Source: Pandoraea faecigallinarum
GTDB taxonomy: Bacteria > Pseudomonadota > Gammaproteobacteria > Burkholderiales > Burkholderiaceae
Assembly: GCF_001029105.3 (NCBI RefSeq)
Contig: NZ_CP011808.2
Span: 186,001 to 250,000, forward strand
Direction: 5' to 3'
DNA: 64,000 nucleotides
In this document: piece by piece, positions 40,336 through 50,034 of the stretch
How positions within the stretch are numbered: the stretch's first letter is position 1
Layout of the letters: each line of letters begins with the position of its first letter
Translations under genes and position numbers: made by a program
The notes under the pieces: model-generated
Told to the model about the DNA's origin: nothing
Seen by the model: the letters and a program-made list of their open reading frames with translations, nothing else
Database searches by the model: none

Positions 40336-40675
40336 CATGTGGAGACGAAGAAAGGTGTTTGTTGGAAAAAATACTCCTATCTGTAAATAGCGCTTCGCCG
40401 CAGCGCGCCGCAGTCTTCGCTGAGCATCCAGAGATAGCCGGCGGTAATCGAACTAGGGGAGGAGGGATTTGCGTGAGTACCTTGGGATGGTGGAACCTGC
40501 AGCAGAGCGAGACGCGAAGCCCAGGAGGTTCGGCAACCTAGCCGGGCGCTTGCCGCGGCTCGAGTACCTGCTACAGGAGGGCGACGAGGAAGAAACGGTC
40601 AGAACGTCGCGACGACACGACGGATTCAAAAATGCTGACGCCGCCGCTCAGCGGCCCCTCATTGGCCCGCCTCTA
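40336..40675. other. intergenic region, no gene recognised
   Basis: This is the region upstream of the ferritin-like operon and next to a Nudix remnant. The AT-rich stretch 40355-40390 could include the operon promoter. No operator motif could be named. Confidence 0.4.
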
Positions 40676-40689
40676 CAATGACCGAACGC

Positions 40690-41048
40690 TAACTCCACGA
40701 TGTATCTTGTCGGCAAACTTGTGTTGAGACGTTTCACGCTCCGCCAGCGAAACCACCCGCAGCACCGTATCTCGTTGCTCGGTTTTGCTTGGTGAAGCGG
40801 TCGACCGTGACTTCAAAAACGTGATGCTGCTTGTTAAGCTCGCCGAATGCGAATAAATATGAGACTGCGGGCGCATTGATCGTGGTTTCCTCATACAGTT
40901 CACGTCGAGCGGCAGAGGACGCTGCTTCTTGGCGTTTCAATGCACCGCCAGGAAGCGACCGACGGCCGCCATCACGAGCGACAAGAATCACCCTTGAACC
41001 TCGTCGGCATACGACGGTGGCCCGCTCTCTCACCCGCGGCTCCAGCAA
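40690..41048 (-). pseudogene. Nudix hydrolase, frameshifted
   Basis: A TTG start at 41048 gives LEPRVRERATVVCRRGSRVI and a full Nudix box, GGALKRQEAASSAARRELYE then ETTI (G-x5-E-x7-REUxEExGU with T for the last G). After VFEVTVDRFTKQ the family continuation NEIRCCGWFRW and PTRYIVEL is found in a different frame. The gene has therefore lost frame within AAGCAAAACCGAGCAACGAG. Nudix enzymes hydrolyse nucleoside diphosphates linked to another group; the substrate is unknown. Confidence 0.7.
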
Positions 41049-41679
41049 ATACGCTTAATTGGAATGCAGCTGCTCATGGGACGGGCCTCTTCTTTCGCTG
41101 CCCCCTGGGCAGCCACCGCGTCTAGCGATTCTGCGACCCAAAGCGCCCTCAGTACGCTCGCGATACATCCCCTCGATAGCGACGGCGCACGAGATGGCCC
41201 TTTTTCCACCAGTCTCTCACGCGAGGTAAGAAACCTCACAATTTTCCACACAGTGCGCCGCGCCCGCTGCATTGATGACCGCGCGCCGGCAGCGTGCTTT
41301 GATCGGATTTGTCGAGGTGAGGCAAAGGCCCCCACAGTGCGGTACGCGTCCCAAAGAGGGCATAGAAGACAGCCCCTGTTTGGGGCAGGGGCGCTCCTGC
41401 CGCTGGTCAGCGTCAGCGCCCCATTCAGCGCGTCCGCGCGCACGGGCCCGTATTTCCACCGTATCCGGAGCGTCAGCGTCACGGCGACAAAGAGAAAATA
41501 GCGCGGCAGGGCGCTCGCTGGCGTTGGACGGTTGCTGTCCGTGGACGCCTCTCAGGTCGTGTTCATTCTGTCTCCTCCCCCGTTTACCCGATTCAGCAAA
41601 TGGCGGGCTAGCAGCGGCGGCACAATAATTGCATACGCTCTTATCCGAGGCCGTCCCCCACCACTGGCAGGAGATAGAT
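41049..41679. other. no recognised gene
   Basis: Overlapping frames are long on both strands because of the high GC content but carry no recognised domain. The last 40 bases hold the ribosome-binding site of the next gene. Confidence 0.4.
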
Positions 41680-42306
41680 ATGACGACCCGCAAAATGCAA
41701 TCCGATGACCCCGCTCTTCAAGAGTTGTTGTTTCAGGCCTACGAGACCGAAATCGGCGGGGAGCAGGTCTACACGTCAGCGTTAGCGTGTGTAAAAAATA
41801 CAGATCTCAGGAAAGAATGGAACGAATACCTGGAGCAGACGAAAAACCATCAGGAGGTGTTACGCGAGGTGTTCTCCGCACTCGGGCTTGATCTAAATAC
41901 GCGCGCGCCCGGGCGTGAGGTGGTCGCACACCACGGCGCGTCGCTCGTCAAGGCAATAGACATAGCATGCCAGGCCGGCGACGAAGTGCTTGCGCAAATT
42001 ACCGCTGCCGAATGTGTCGTGCTGGCGGAAACCAAGGACCACCAAAATTGGGAACTGCTTGCCACCGTGGCGGAGAAAACCGGCGGTGAACTCGCCAAGG
42101 TGCTGCAAGAGGCTGTGTCTGCCGTGCAGACCGAAGAGGCTCATCATCTGTATCACACGAAGGGTTGGGCCCGTGAGCTTTGGATCGAAACGCTCGGTTA
42201 TCCGGCCGTGCTGCCCCCGCCCGAAGAGAGAAAGCACGTCGAGTCCGCAATCGGCGCGGCGCGCGCGGAACAGGCAAGAGATAGCGTGGCCCGAAGCCGA
42301 CATTGA
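41680..42306 (+). CDS. ferritin-like protein (fourth in the island)
   Basis: ATG 41680 follows CAGGAGATAGAT. The 208-residue protein has acidic and histidine positions in YETEIGGEQVYTSALACV, YLEQTKNHQEVLREVFSAL, AECVVLAETKDHQNWELLA and VQTEEAHHLYHTKGWARELW, a four-helix di-metal pattern. Similar proteins occur near Mn-catalase or YciF genes in Burkholderia and Pseudomonas stress clusters (from memory). Expressed divergently from the minus-strand ferritin-like genes. Confidence 0.75.
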   Translation: MTTRKMQSDDPALQELLFQAYETEIGGEQVYTSALACVKNTDLRKEWNEYLEQTKNHQEVLREVFSALGLDLNTRAPGREVVAHHGASLVKAIDIACQAGDEVLAQITAAECVVLAETKDHQNWELLATVAEKTGGELAKVLQEAVSAVQTEEAHHLYHTKGWARELWIETLGYPAVLPPPEERKHVESAIGAARAEQARDSVARSRH

Positions 42307-42432
42307 ACTGAAGCGTACCCGTTGGTCGAGCCCGGCGCGCGGGCTCGGCAGCTTAATGCCCGTCGGTCTGCGCGCAACGTCAGCAGGTGGCCAAACATGG
42401 GGGCTTGGTAACAAAAATTTCTTGCCTGTCCG

Positions 42433-42894
42433 TCATATTTCCGTTCGATAAACGCCTTCTTTGGTAAGACTGGCCGCGGCCTTCATCGTCGTCAGAATGC
42501 GCGTCGCGTCAGCAGAGAGCTCCCGCACGGCGGCATGCCACAGGATTGCATCTTCGTTCTCGCATCCGACGGGAACTGGCCCCGAACTGAGGCCGCTCCC
42601 CTGCTTCGCGGACTTCAAGGAAGCGGTCATCGCACGCCTGGCGTGCCTCAGGAGCCGTAGGTCCCGCTGACGTGCGGGCGTGATAAGTGGGGCCGTCAGT
42701 CCGGCCAGCCGCCGAAACAGGATGACTCGAAACCTTTCGTGCATTTCGCCAAGCACTTGTGTAGGGGTGCGATCAGCGAAAAATGAGGGCCCGTGCGCAA
42801 GCGTAGCGGCAGCACCGCCGATGAACAGGACTCGACCCCGCCCTGGAAGCCAGCTCGGTCGGCTCCCCGCATACCGGCGCGTGAGCACCGACAC
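42433..42894 (-). CDS. hypothetical protein, weak support
   Basis: A 153-residue frame. Only the C-terminal half (ENEDAILWHAAVRELSADAT, LTTMKAAASLTKEG) has the look of a real helical protein. The start is unclear and no ribosome-binding site stands out. No family recognised; it could be a remnant. Confidence 0.25.
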   Translation of the reverse strand: MSVLTRRYAGSRPSWLPGRGRVLFIGGAAATLAHGPSFFADRTPTQVLGEMHERFRVILFRRLAGLTAPLITPARQRDLRLLRHARRAMTASLKSAKQGSGLSSGPVPVGCENEDAILWHAAVRELSADATRILTTMKAAASLTKEGVYRTEI

Positions 42895-43063
42895 GCCTGC
42901 CCATGGGGCGGCGGAGTATCGACGACGGAGCGCCTGTACGAGGTAATCGCGAGATTCCCGTTGTGTTCTCTCCCGTGCCGGTCCTGCGTCTCGCCACGGG
43001 CTGTGTTCTTATGTCCACGTTTTTTCGATGCGTCTGCGCATCGGGTGGCCTGAGCTTTATGCC

Positions 43064-44856
43064 ATGACCCAGACAACGACCCACGCGGGCGAGCGGCCGT
43101 TCCTCGACGCACTCGCTTTCACCTTTCGGCGCTGGCGTGCTCAGCCGTGGCGTCTCGCTGCAGTCTTCACCTGTGCGCTCGCCGTCGCGCTCGGCGACGT
43201 GCTCGCGCCGCTTTTCGCGGGCCGCCTGATCAACGCGCTGGCACACGACGCTGCGGGCGATGGCGCCCCCTGGCTCGACGCGCTGCGCGCGTTCTGCGCG
43301 TTGACTGGCTTGGGCCTTGCTGGCACCGTGCTGCGGCAAACGATGCTCGCCCAGATCATTCACCTCACGCTGAAGATGATGAGCGACATCGCGTGCAACG
43401 CTTCTCGACTGACTGGCACACGAACAGCTTCGCCGGCTCGACCGTGCGCAAGATCACGCGCGGCCTGTGGGGGCTCGACCTGCTAAACGACACGCTGCTG
43501 ATGGCGCTCTGGCCGTCCTTTGCGATGCTTGTGGGCACGACGCTGCTGCTCGGCGTGCATTGGCCGGTGATGGGCGTGATCGTAGGTGTGGGCTCGATCG
43601 TTTATATCGTGGTGACGGCCATCATGTCGCTGCACTGCGTCGCGCCGGCCGCGCGCCTAGGCAATCATTGGGACACACGCCTGGGCGGTGCGCTCGCCGA
43701 CGCGATCACCTGCAATCCTGTCGTTAAGGCCTTCGGAGCCGAAACCCGGGAGGAGGCGCGGCTTGAGCGCGTCATCTCGAAGTGGCGCGCGCGCCTGCGG
43801 CGCGCCTGGGGGCGCAGCATACTGAGTGCCAGCGTGCAGGGCTTGATGCTTGTCGCGATGCAGGCGACGATGCTCGGCGTGGCATTGTGGCTCTGGCGCG
43901 CCAGGCACGCGAACGTGGGTGACATCGCCTTCGCGCTGACAACGTTCCTGGTGATGCAGGGCTATCTGCGCGACATGGGGATGCACATCCGCAATCTGCA
44001 ACGCGCCGTCAATGACATGGAGGAGCTCGTGGCGCTTGAACGCCAGCCGCTTGGCATCGAGAACAAACCGTGCGCGCGGCCCATCCTTATCTGCCGGGGC
44101 GAGATCCGGTTTGAGCACGTCACCTTCGGCTATCGCGGTACGCAGCGCCTTTACCAGGACTTCTCGCTGGAGATAGCCGCTGGCGAACGGATCGGACTGG
44201 TGGGGTATTCCGGGTCCGGTAAGACGACATTCATCAAGCTGGTCCAGCGACTATACGACGTGGCGGGCGGGCGCATCCTGATCGACGGGCAGGACATCGC
44301 GCAGGCCACGCAAGCGTCGCTGCGCAGTCAGATCGCGATTGTCCAGCAAGAGCCGTTGCTGTTTCATCGCACGCTCGCCGAGAACATTGCCTACGCGCGG
44401 CCCGACGCCAGACGCGCCGACATCGAGCGCGCCGCGCGGCTGGCGAGCGCGCATGAGTTTATCGCCGCGCTGCCCCAGGGCTACGACACGCTCGTTGGCG
44501 AACGCGGGCTCAAGCTGTCGGGTGGCGAGCGCCAGCGCGTCGCGATCGCGCGCGCCTTCCTCGCCAATGCGCCTGTGCTCATTCTTGATGAAGCAACGTC
44601 CAGCCTTGATAGCGAAAGCGAGGCGGCGATCCAGCAGGCCATGGCGCGACTGATGATCGGCCGAACGACGATCGTCGTCGCGCACCGGCTATCGACGGTG
44701 CGCGCGCTCGACCGGCTGATCGTGCTGGACAGGGGCCGGATTGTGGAGCAGGGCAAGCACCACGAGTTGATCCGGCGCGACGGCGGCGTCTACCGCAAGC
44801 TGTTCGAGCGGCAGGCGCTCGGACTCGCCAAGGGACTCGTTGGCCCCTCGGGGTAG
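43064..44856 (+). pseudogene. ABC exporter (fused membrane and ATPase domains), frameshifted
   Basis: ATG 43064 gives MTQTTTHAGERPFLDALAFT with the first two membrane helices. Near 43396 the frame is lost: SDIACNASRLTG should continue as HRVQRFSTDWHTNSFAGSTV, which is found in another frame open to 44856. Further helices follow (LLNDTLLMALWPSFAMLVGT, GLMLVAMQATMLGVALWLWR). The ATPase domain is complete: Walker A GYSGSGKTT, Q-loop VQQEPLL, signature LSGGERQR, Walker B VLILDEATSSLD, H-loop VVAHRLST. The missing piece is about a dozen bases, perhaps a deletion between short ATCGC repeats. The intact protein would be an inner-membrane exporter; substrate unknown. Confidence 0.8.
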
Positions 44857-44880
44857 CAGTTGATGCACCGTCGTCTTTGC

Positions 44881-45063
44881 GGTTCTGTCGCGATAACGAA
44901 GTTACGCCGAAGCGAAGCCAAGGGAGCGTTGGTTTTTACGCGGCCAATGCATAGAATTTCTCAGCAGGGGATGCACGGCGTCCCTTGGGGGGCAAGCATC
45001 TGCCCTTGCGAAGCATGTGCACGGCCTTGATGCCCCCCAGGACGATGCGGGCGCGGACGTAGG
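44881..45063 (-). pseudogene. IS6 3'-end fragment
   Basis: It begins with the inverted repeat GGTTCTGTCGCGATAACG and matches the last about 45 codons of the IS6 at 7617 (ARIVLGGIKAVHMLRKGRCL and SPAEKFYALAA). Similarity stops near 45063. Confidence 0.85.
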
Positions 45064-45575
45064 TGTCGGCGCACGTGCTCACGGCGATTCTCCGGGAATG
45101 GTTCGGATGCCTATGGTGTGGTCGCAATGTAACTGCAATTCAAGTCGCCCCAACTTCGCTTCACCCGCGAACCCGTTAACCGGGAAAATACACCAATCAC
45201 ATCCCGCAAGCGCCGCTTCTCCAGCAGGGCCTGCCGGAATCTCGGATGCGCGGAGGTCCTGCAATGTCACGTTCGCTGGAAGGTTGCTGTTTTACGTCAA
45301 TATATATATGTATATATATAGAAAAGCCGCAAGAGCTATAACGCTGAGTGAGACGGACCTGCCTGCGAACCCTTGTCCGGGTCGGATAGCACCGACGATT
45401 CCATAACGTCGCAAGATAATTGCGGCACCTCGAAAGACAAAGAAAGGCCGATTTTTGTCTTTCGCTCGCTCGTCCTATGTTGCACGAAAGACAAATTTTC
45501 ACGAAGGAATGTCCTACGAAAAACCGGATCTTCCGAAGCTTTCGTTTTCGCATTTCGCCCGCAGCGAATCGGCTT
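45064..45575. other. non-coding stretch with inverted repeat and TA tract
   Basis: No gene is supported. An alternating TA tract lies at about 45299-45320. CGAAAGACAAA occurs at 45431-45441, inverted at 45454-45464, and again direct at 45485-45495. The stretch lies downstream of the SRAP remnant. Confidence 0.5.
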
Positions 45576-46537
45576 CTATGCGGCCAGTCGATGTTCGTAG
45601 TAGGGCCGCTCCCTGTCGTCAAGAATGGCCAATTGCGCCTCCAACTCGCTGGGCATGGGGTTGAGCCACGCGTCGACGTGCTCGGGCTTGATCGGAATAA
45701 TGCAGCGATCGTGGTCCGTCGCGCAAACCTCGGGCGGCCGCGCGTCGGTGATGGCGGCAAACGAGAGCAGATCCGGTTGGCCAGCGCCCGTCCAGTGCGA
45801 CCACCGGCATACCACCAGCATGCGGCCCCCGTGTTCGGTCGAAATTCGAGCACCACATTTTCGTCTTCCTCATCCGGCGCCAACGCCCGATGCTCCATGC
45901 GTGCCCGGCTCACCTTCTCGTAAAACGCGTCGACGATCATCACGCCATGCGTGAGCCCGAACTGGGCCTTCCAGAAGCCCTGGGAATTATCCCGTCTCGC
46001 GTTGTAGCTTTCCGGGAACCGGGTGTCGTAGTTGGCAGGCTTGCCGGCCGGTCGGCACTGATAGCGCATGGGCTTCATTACGCGACGGCCGTGCTTCATC
46101 ACCATAACGGGCGCATAGCCACCGGGGAAGATGCGTGAATCGCGGTCTTTGAGCGCTGTGCGGCGCAGATTGTCAAGGCGACGCAACGTCAACGCGATCT
46201 TTGCCAATGCGATGCGCTGGCTCTCCAGGGCGGCCTTCGTGACTTTGCTGGGCAAGGTCCGTTCGGCGTCCGCCAGGCGAGTGCGCTGCCTGAACAATTC
46301 CTGCTCCAGAACCGCCCCTTGTGTGATCTCAAAGCTGCGAGTCGACTCGCGGAGTTCAGCGAACGCGGAATCCTCCGCCGCGCGCGCGAACGCCGCGTCG
46401 ACGGTTTTGGGCACCCTGAGCTTTGCGTCGGTCGCACGGTGGGCGTATAGGTCGAAAAACGCGGGCAGGTCGTCTTGTGCCCCGAACGTTCGTTCGTACT
46501 GGCGAAAACTGGCCTCAATCTGGGCCGAATAACACAT
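45576..46537 (-). pseudogene. SRAP (YedK/HMCES-type) abasic-site protein, frameshifted
   Basis: ATG 46537 follows GAGGAGGGTTCG. The product begins MCYSAQIEASFRQYERTFGA, with the invariant Cys2 that crosslinks to abasic sites after removal of Met. It continues through ESYNARRDN, FGLTHGVMIVDAFYE and VVLEFRPNTGA. The frame is then lost near 45825, and the C-terminal part (QPDLLSFAAITDARPPEVCA, DRCIIPIKPEHVDAWLNPMP) is read in another frame to 45576. The break is in a G-rich stretch (GGGGGCCGC). SRAP proteins shield abasic sites in single-stranded DNA and are tied to the SOS response. Uncorrected, the product would lack its C-terminal third. Confidence 0.8.
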
Positions 46538-46644
46538 CGAACCCTCCTCATTGACCCTTCATGGCGCCCTCATGGCCCGGCAGCACCCTCGCTGCCGGCT
46601 ACCTCGAGGCACCGGTTGTGAACCTCGTGGTTGCATGCCTATAA

Positions 46645-46664
46645 TACTGCACAAATAAACAGTA
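46645..46664 (+). promoter_or_regulatory. LexA (SOS) box overlapping a promoter
   Basis: TACTGCACAAATAAACAGTA fits the CTG-N10-CAG LexA consensus with flanking TA on both sides. A TATAAT at 46640-46645 overlaps its left edge, with a possible -35 (TTGTGA, 46616-46621) at 18-bp spacing. LexA binding would block the promoter. The box lies 10 bp before the ATG at 46674 and 108 bp from the divergent SRAP gene. Confidence 0.7.
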
Positions 46665-46673
46665 TTTTGCGCC

Positions 46674-47015
46674 ATGCTTGTCGACGTGTTCAGGCTTCGC
46701 CGCGCCGGCGAAAAGCTCTCCGAGGCGGACTTCCTTGTCAGCCCGCCCGTGCGCGGCTACCTGTGCAGCTGGTCCTTCGCCGGCGGCTATCGCGCCGGTA
46801 CGCCCCTACGCGTGCAGGCAGTGACGCTCACGGCGTGTGGACGGGCTTCGGGCGCAGCGCTGTTACCCCCACTGCACAACTTCCGTGTGGTTCGGTTCAA
46901 CGGCGGTGGGCTGATTCTTGCCGGCGACGAAGAAGTAGAGGTCCGCCGGCGGCATAGCGAAGTCTACCGTCAGGCGTGGTTTTGCAGACCAGTCTCCCCG
47001 CGTGAATCCGGATGA
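46674..47015 (+). CDS. hypothetical protein, likely SOS-controlled
   Basis: ATG 46674 (MLVDVFRLRRAGEKLSEADF) is preceded by no clear ribosome-binding site, so it may be a leaderless or weakly translated gene. 113 residues, soluble, with PPVRGYLCSWSFAGGY and DEEVEVRRRHSEVYRQAWF. No family recognised. Control by the LexA box just upstream is inferred from position. Confidence 0.5.
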   Translation: MLVDVFRLRRAGEKLSEADFLVSPPVRGYLCSWSFAGGYRAGTPLRVQAVTLTACGRASGAALLPPLHNFRVVRFNGGGLILAGDEEVEVRRRHSEVYRQAWFCRPVSPRESG

Positions 47016-47119
47016 TCGAGGGTCCTGATTCCCGCTTTGCGGCACAGGTGGGCGCGGGCACCCGTGGAGCGGTAGCCCTATTTCAACGATGCATTATTTA
47101 CCTACGGGAAGGAGAGTGC

Positions 47120-47410
47120 ATGGATCTGCTGTTTGCCGCTGTTGCGGCCGTGAAGGAAACGGTACCGGCGGTCGTGTCGCGTCGCCGCACGGCCGGAGTA
47201 TTGACCTGGGCGCTGCTGCGTCAGATCGAGTCGGAACTCCTCGCAGAGGTCGCGGCGAGCGGAGCACATCGTCCCAGGATCCTCGGTATGTTGCGTGCGC
47301 CAGCAGTACTCGGCTATCCGAAAGACGATCGGCCCGTGTCGTTTGACGGGCATGAATTTGTGCCACCGGTTCTCGGCGCCATTGTTGATGCCTGGCGACG
47401 CGTCAACTGA
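47120..47410 (+). CDS. small hypothetical protein
   Basis: ATG 47120 follows GGAAGGAGAGTGC, a strong ribosome-binding site, and is preferred to the longer frame. The 96-residue helical protein reads MDLLFAAVAAVKETVPAVVS, TWALLRQIESELLAEVAASG and GYPKDDRPVSFDGHEFVPPV. Position suggests co-transcription with the preceding gene. Function unknown. Confidence 0.5.
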   Translation: MDLLFAAVAAVKETVPAVVSRRRTAGVLTWALLRQIESELLAEVAASGAHRPRILGMLRAPAVLGYPKDDRPVSFDGHEFVPPVLGAIVDAWRRVN

Positions 47411-47690
47411 CATCGCGGTGTACCGCTTCACGCGCGCGGGTGCGGCCGCCGCAGCCTGACAGGTGAGAATCCCGCGCGGAATCCCAAGCATCTTCCCTAC
47501 GAGGTACGAGAGCCGGACCCCAGCCGGCTCTGGGGTAGCCCTGGGGCGCGACTCCGTTCTATGATAGGAACCGGTTCAGGGCGGCGCAGGCTGCGCGCCG
47601 TTTTTCCAACATCGGTGAATAGCGGCGTCGTGCGGATCGCCACCATGAGAGGACAGGCCGCCGACATGAAGTCCGCGCAAAGTGACGACT

Positions 47691-47930
47691 ATGGCTTCGG
47701 TTCTGACTTTTCCCTACAAGGGCTTTCGGGTTTTGTGCACGGCTACGCCGACAACGCACGGCGGGTTTCGCGGGGCAGCGAAAATCCTGTGGCCCGCCCC
47801 GGGTTTATTCCAGGAGCAGCAGATAGGCCACGCGGGCGATACGATCCAACAGAAGGAGCAGGTGGCGCTTGAGTCGGCGGCGTCGCTGGCGCGCGATTGG
47901 ATCGACCAACATCAGGTCGCGCTTCGGTAA
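47691..47930 (+). CDS. small protein of an FRVLCTA family, copy 1
   Basis: ATG 47691 is chosen because the paralogue at 48443-48673 starts at the same place (MASVLTFPYKGFRVLCTA versus MAVVFAFAYRGFRVLCTA). 79 residues. The C-terminal half shares ASLARDWIDQHQ with ASSLARMWVDGHQ of the paralogue. Probably a single small alpha/beta domain. Function unknown. Confidence 0.5.
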   Translation: MASVLTFPYKGFRVLCTATPTTHGGFRGAAKILWPAPGLFQEQQIGHAGDTIQQKEQVALESAASLARDWIDQHQVALR

Positions 47931-48091
47931 ATCACCATCGCACTCGGCCCGTCGTGCCCTCGAACCGTTACGCCGGCAGACGAAAGCCGCGTCGGCCTAA
48001 CGTGGCGTGCGACTGAGGCTCGACTGCGCGACGGCCGGCCATCACAGCGAAGCGCCGGTACGAGTGAGCCAGCGGGACATTCGGAGGAACG

Positions 48092-48265
48092 ATGACGGAA
48101 CGCTCGAGTTTGGGCGGAAAGGCTCGGGCGAAGGCGCTTCGCCCGGAACAGCGCGCACAGATCTCCCGTGCGGGGGGCCTCGCGAGAATGGCGGGCATGT
48201 CGGCAGCAGAGCGCAGCGCCCTGGCTCGCCGGGCAGCCCAAAAACGGTGGGCCAAGCAGGGCTAG
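48092..48265 (+). CDS. 57-residue basic protein with GGKARAK motif
   Basis: ATG 48092 follows GGAGGAACG. The product is MTERSSLGGKARAKALRPEQ, RAQISRAGGLARMAGMSAAE and RSALARRAAQKRWAKQG. It is helical and strongly basic, of the kind (GGxARAxxLTPExRxxIA..AAxxRW) common on proteobacterial plasmids and phages, possibly nucleic-acid binding. It lies between the two FRVLCTA genes. Confidence 0.6.
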   Translation: MTERSSLGGKARAKALRPEQRAQISRAGGLARMAGMSAAERSALARRAAQKRWAKQG

Positions 48266-48442
48266 CCGTACCGCAAGCCCTAGGCCGGTTGCACACTGCC
48301 CTGCACCGCATGCTTGATGAAGCGAGGCACGAAAAAGGACGACGGCGAGCCAACGTCGCGGCCACCTCGACTCGTTCGGCACGCGCTTGCCCGGTGCTGC
48401 GAGCCAGATATGGCAACGCACCCCCTGGCGCGTCATCGGTCT

Positions 48443-48673
48443 TTAATTCTGGTGCCCATCGACCCACATTCTGGCCAGAGAAGAGGCCCCCTCGATCGCC
48501 GACGAAGCCTCACGGTACAGGCCACCGTGCACAGTGATTGCCTGATCTTCGTGCGAAACGCCGGCGGTGAGAGACGATACCCGCGCCGTGGCGCGAAAAC
48601 CGCCCCCGGTGTCCGGAAGTGCCGTACACAAAACCCGAAATCCCCGGTAGGCGAAAGCGAAAACGACAGCCAT
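48443..48673 (-). CDS. small protein of an FRVLCTA family, copy 2
   Basis: ATG 48673 (MAVVFAFAYRGFRVLCTALP) aligns with copy 1 at 47691. 76 residues, ending EGASSLARMWVDGHQN. A longer frame upstream adds sequence without similarity. The two copies face each other about 0.5 kb apart. Confidence 0.5.
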   Translation of the reverse strand: MAVVFAFAYRGFRVLCTALPDTGGGFRATARVSSLTAGVSHEDQAITVHGGLYREASSAIEGASSLARMWVDGHQN

Positions 48674-50034
48674 TTGTAATTGCTCCCCCTCACTCGGCGA
48701 ACGCGCCCCGACGAGCGGCATCATGTCTTCCGGCTGCAATTCACATGCCAACCATCGCACGGGTGCGTGGTGCGCGTCGCGTGGAAGCGGGTTACGCCGA
48801 AGACTCGAAGTTCCAAGGCGCTGCGCAAGCGACGTGTTGTACCGTTGGGGAGGTCGCTTGAAACAGATGTGGACGCCACGGTCGGTTGTTACGGTTCTCG
48901 CGAACGGCGATCAACGCGAGTGCTCCGTAATGACGCTCGACGAAGTCCCGGACGTCTCGCTACGGCGGCACGGTTGAAGGTCGGACCATCAAGGCGCGCT
49001 GAACGCGGCGCCCTCCCGCCAGCACGGCTTCCCTCACGGGGAAGTAGGCCGATGTGCGCCCTCTAAGTGAGCGTTCGAGACGTCGGCTCGGTGCCGATAA
49101 CGCCTGAGTGGGCGAGATTCATCGAAACCCGAGACGCTGGCCTCGACGACACGCCATTCAGCTCTGAGCTTCTGATAACGCCCTTGCGGCTCAAACATCC
49201 CTTTCGGCATCGGTTGTGCGCCGACCTGAATGGATCGTCGCATCTCGGCTCGAGACACGTCCTTATCGTCCCTCACTCTGTTCGGCTGATCTGACGCCTA
49301 CGGCCCGGATGCTTCCCTCCGGGCCTGCGCGCGTCGCTTGCACACGGTCGGCATACAGCACAGCCCTTTACCGTTAAGCCCTCTTTCCTGACTTCATTCC
49401 CTTGTCCGCGACTGTAGCGCACAGCCCGACGCCCTCAAGGCGCGCAGGGCCGTGTCCTCGGCTGCGCCTGCGGGCCGCACTCACCCTGCGCTGGTTTCCT
49501 TGACGGCCCCGGGCCGCGCACTCCTGACCGTCACGGGCGATGAACTCAGGAAAGACGGCGGCAACAGGCCATCCGGGCTCCTCGTGCCGACCGCACCGAA
49601 ACCCCAAAAAGCGGGCTCCGAATCTTGGAATCCGGTAGCGGTGAATCCCACCCCTTTTTGATGGAGGCCGATATGCCATCGCGCTCACTGCATCACTGGA
49701 TTGTGGTCCTGGGTTGCGCGTACATGGAATACACGTTCACGCCTTGGGATGGCCGCTACCACTACCGCCGCACCGTCGATTTTGGTCTCGTCGTGTGGTG
49801 CCGATCGGCAGCGCTCGACGTGCCGACCAAGCTCCGCATCTGCCCCACCGGCCATGCGCACCGTGCAGGGGATCGACAACGATTGCCTTAATCGTGCCTT
49901 GTGGGTGCTGCCTGATGGCCTGCGCCGGTTGAAGCCCTGATCGAAAGCCGGATTCGCTGTCTTCTTCAGGTGGCAGGGGTACCGCTTCTCTCGGTGCTGC
50001 CCTCGAAACCTCGAAACAGCTAGGAAATATCACC
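48674..50034. other. 1.4 kb without a convincing gene
   Basis: Several short frames (for example plus 48723-48977 with VVTVLANGDQRECSVMTLDE, and plus 49625-49891) have some protein-like composition but no family match, start signal or partner. The stretch is probably a graveyard of small plasmid genes. Confidence 0.35.
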
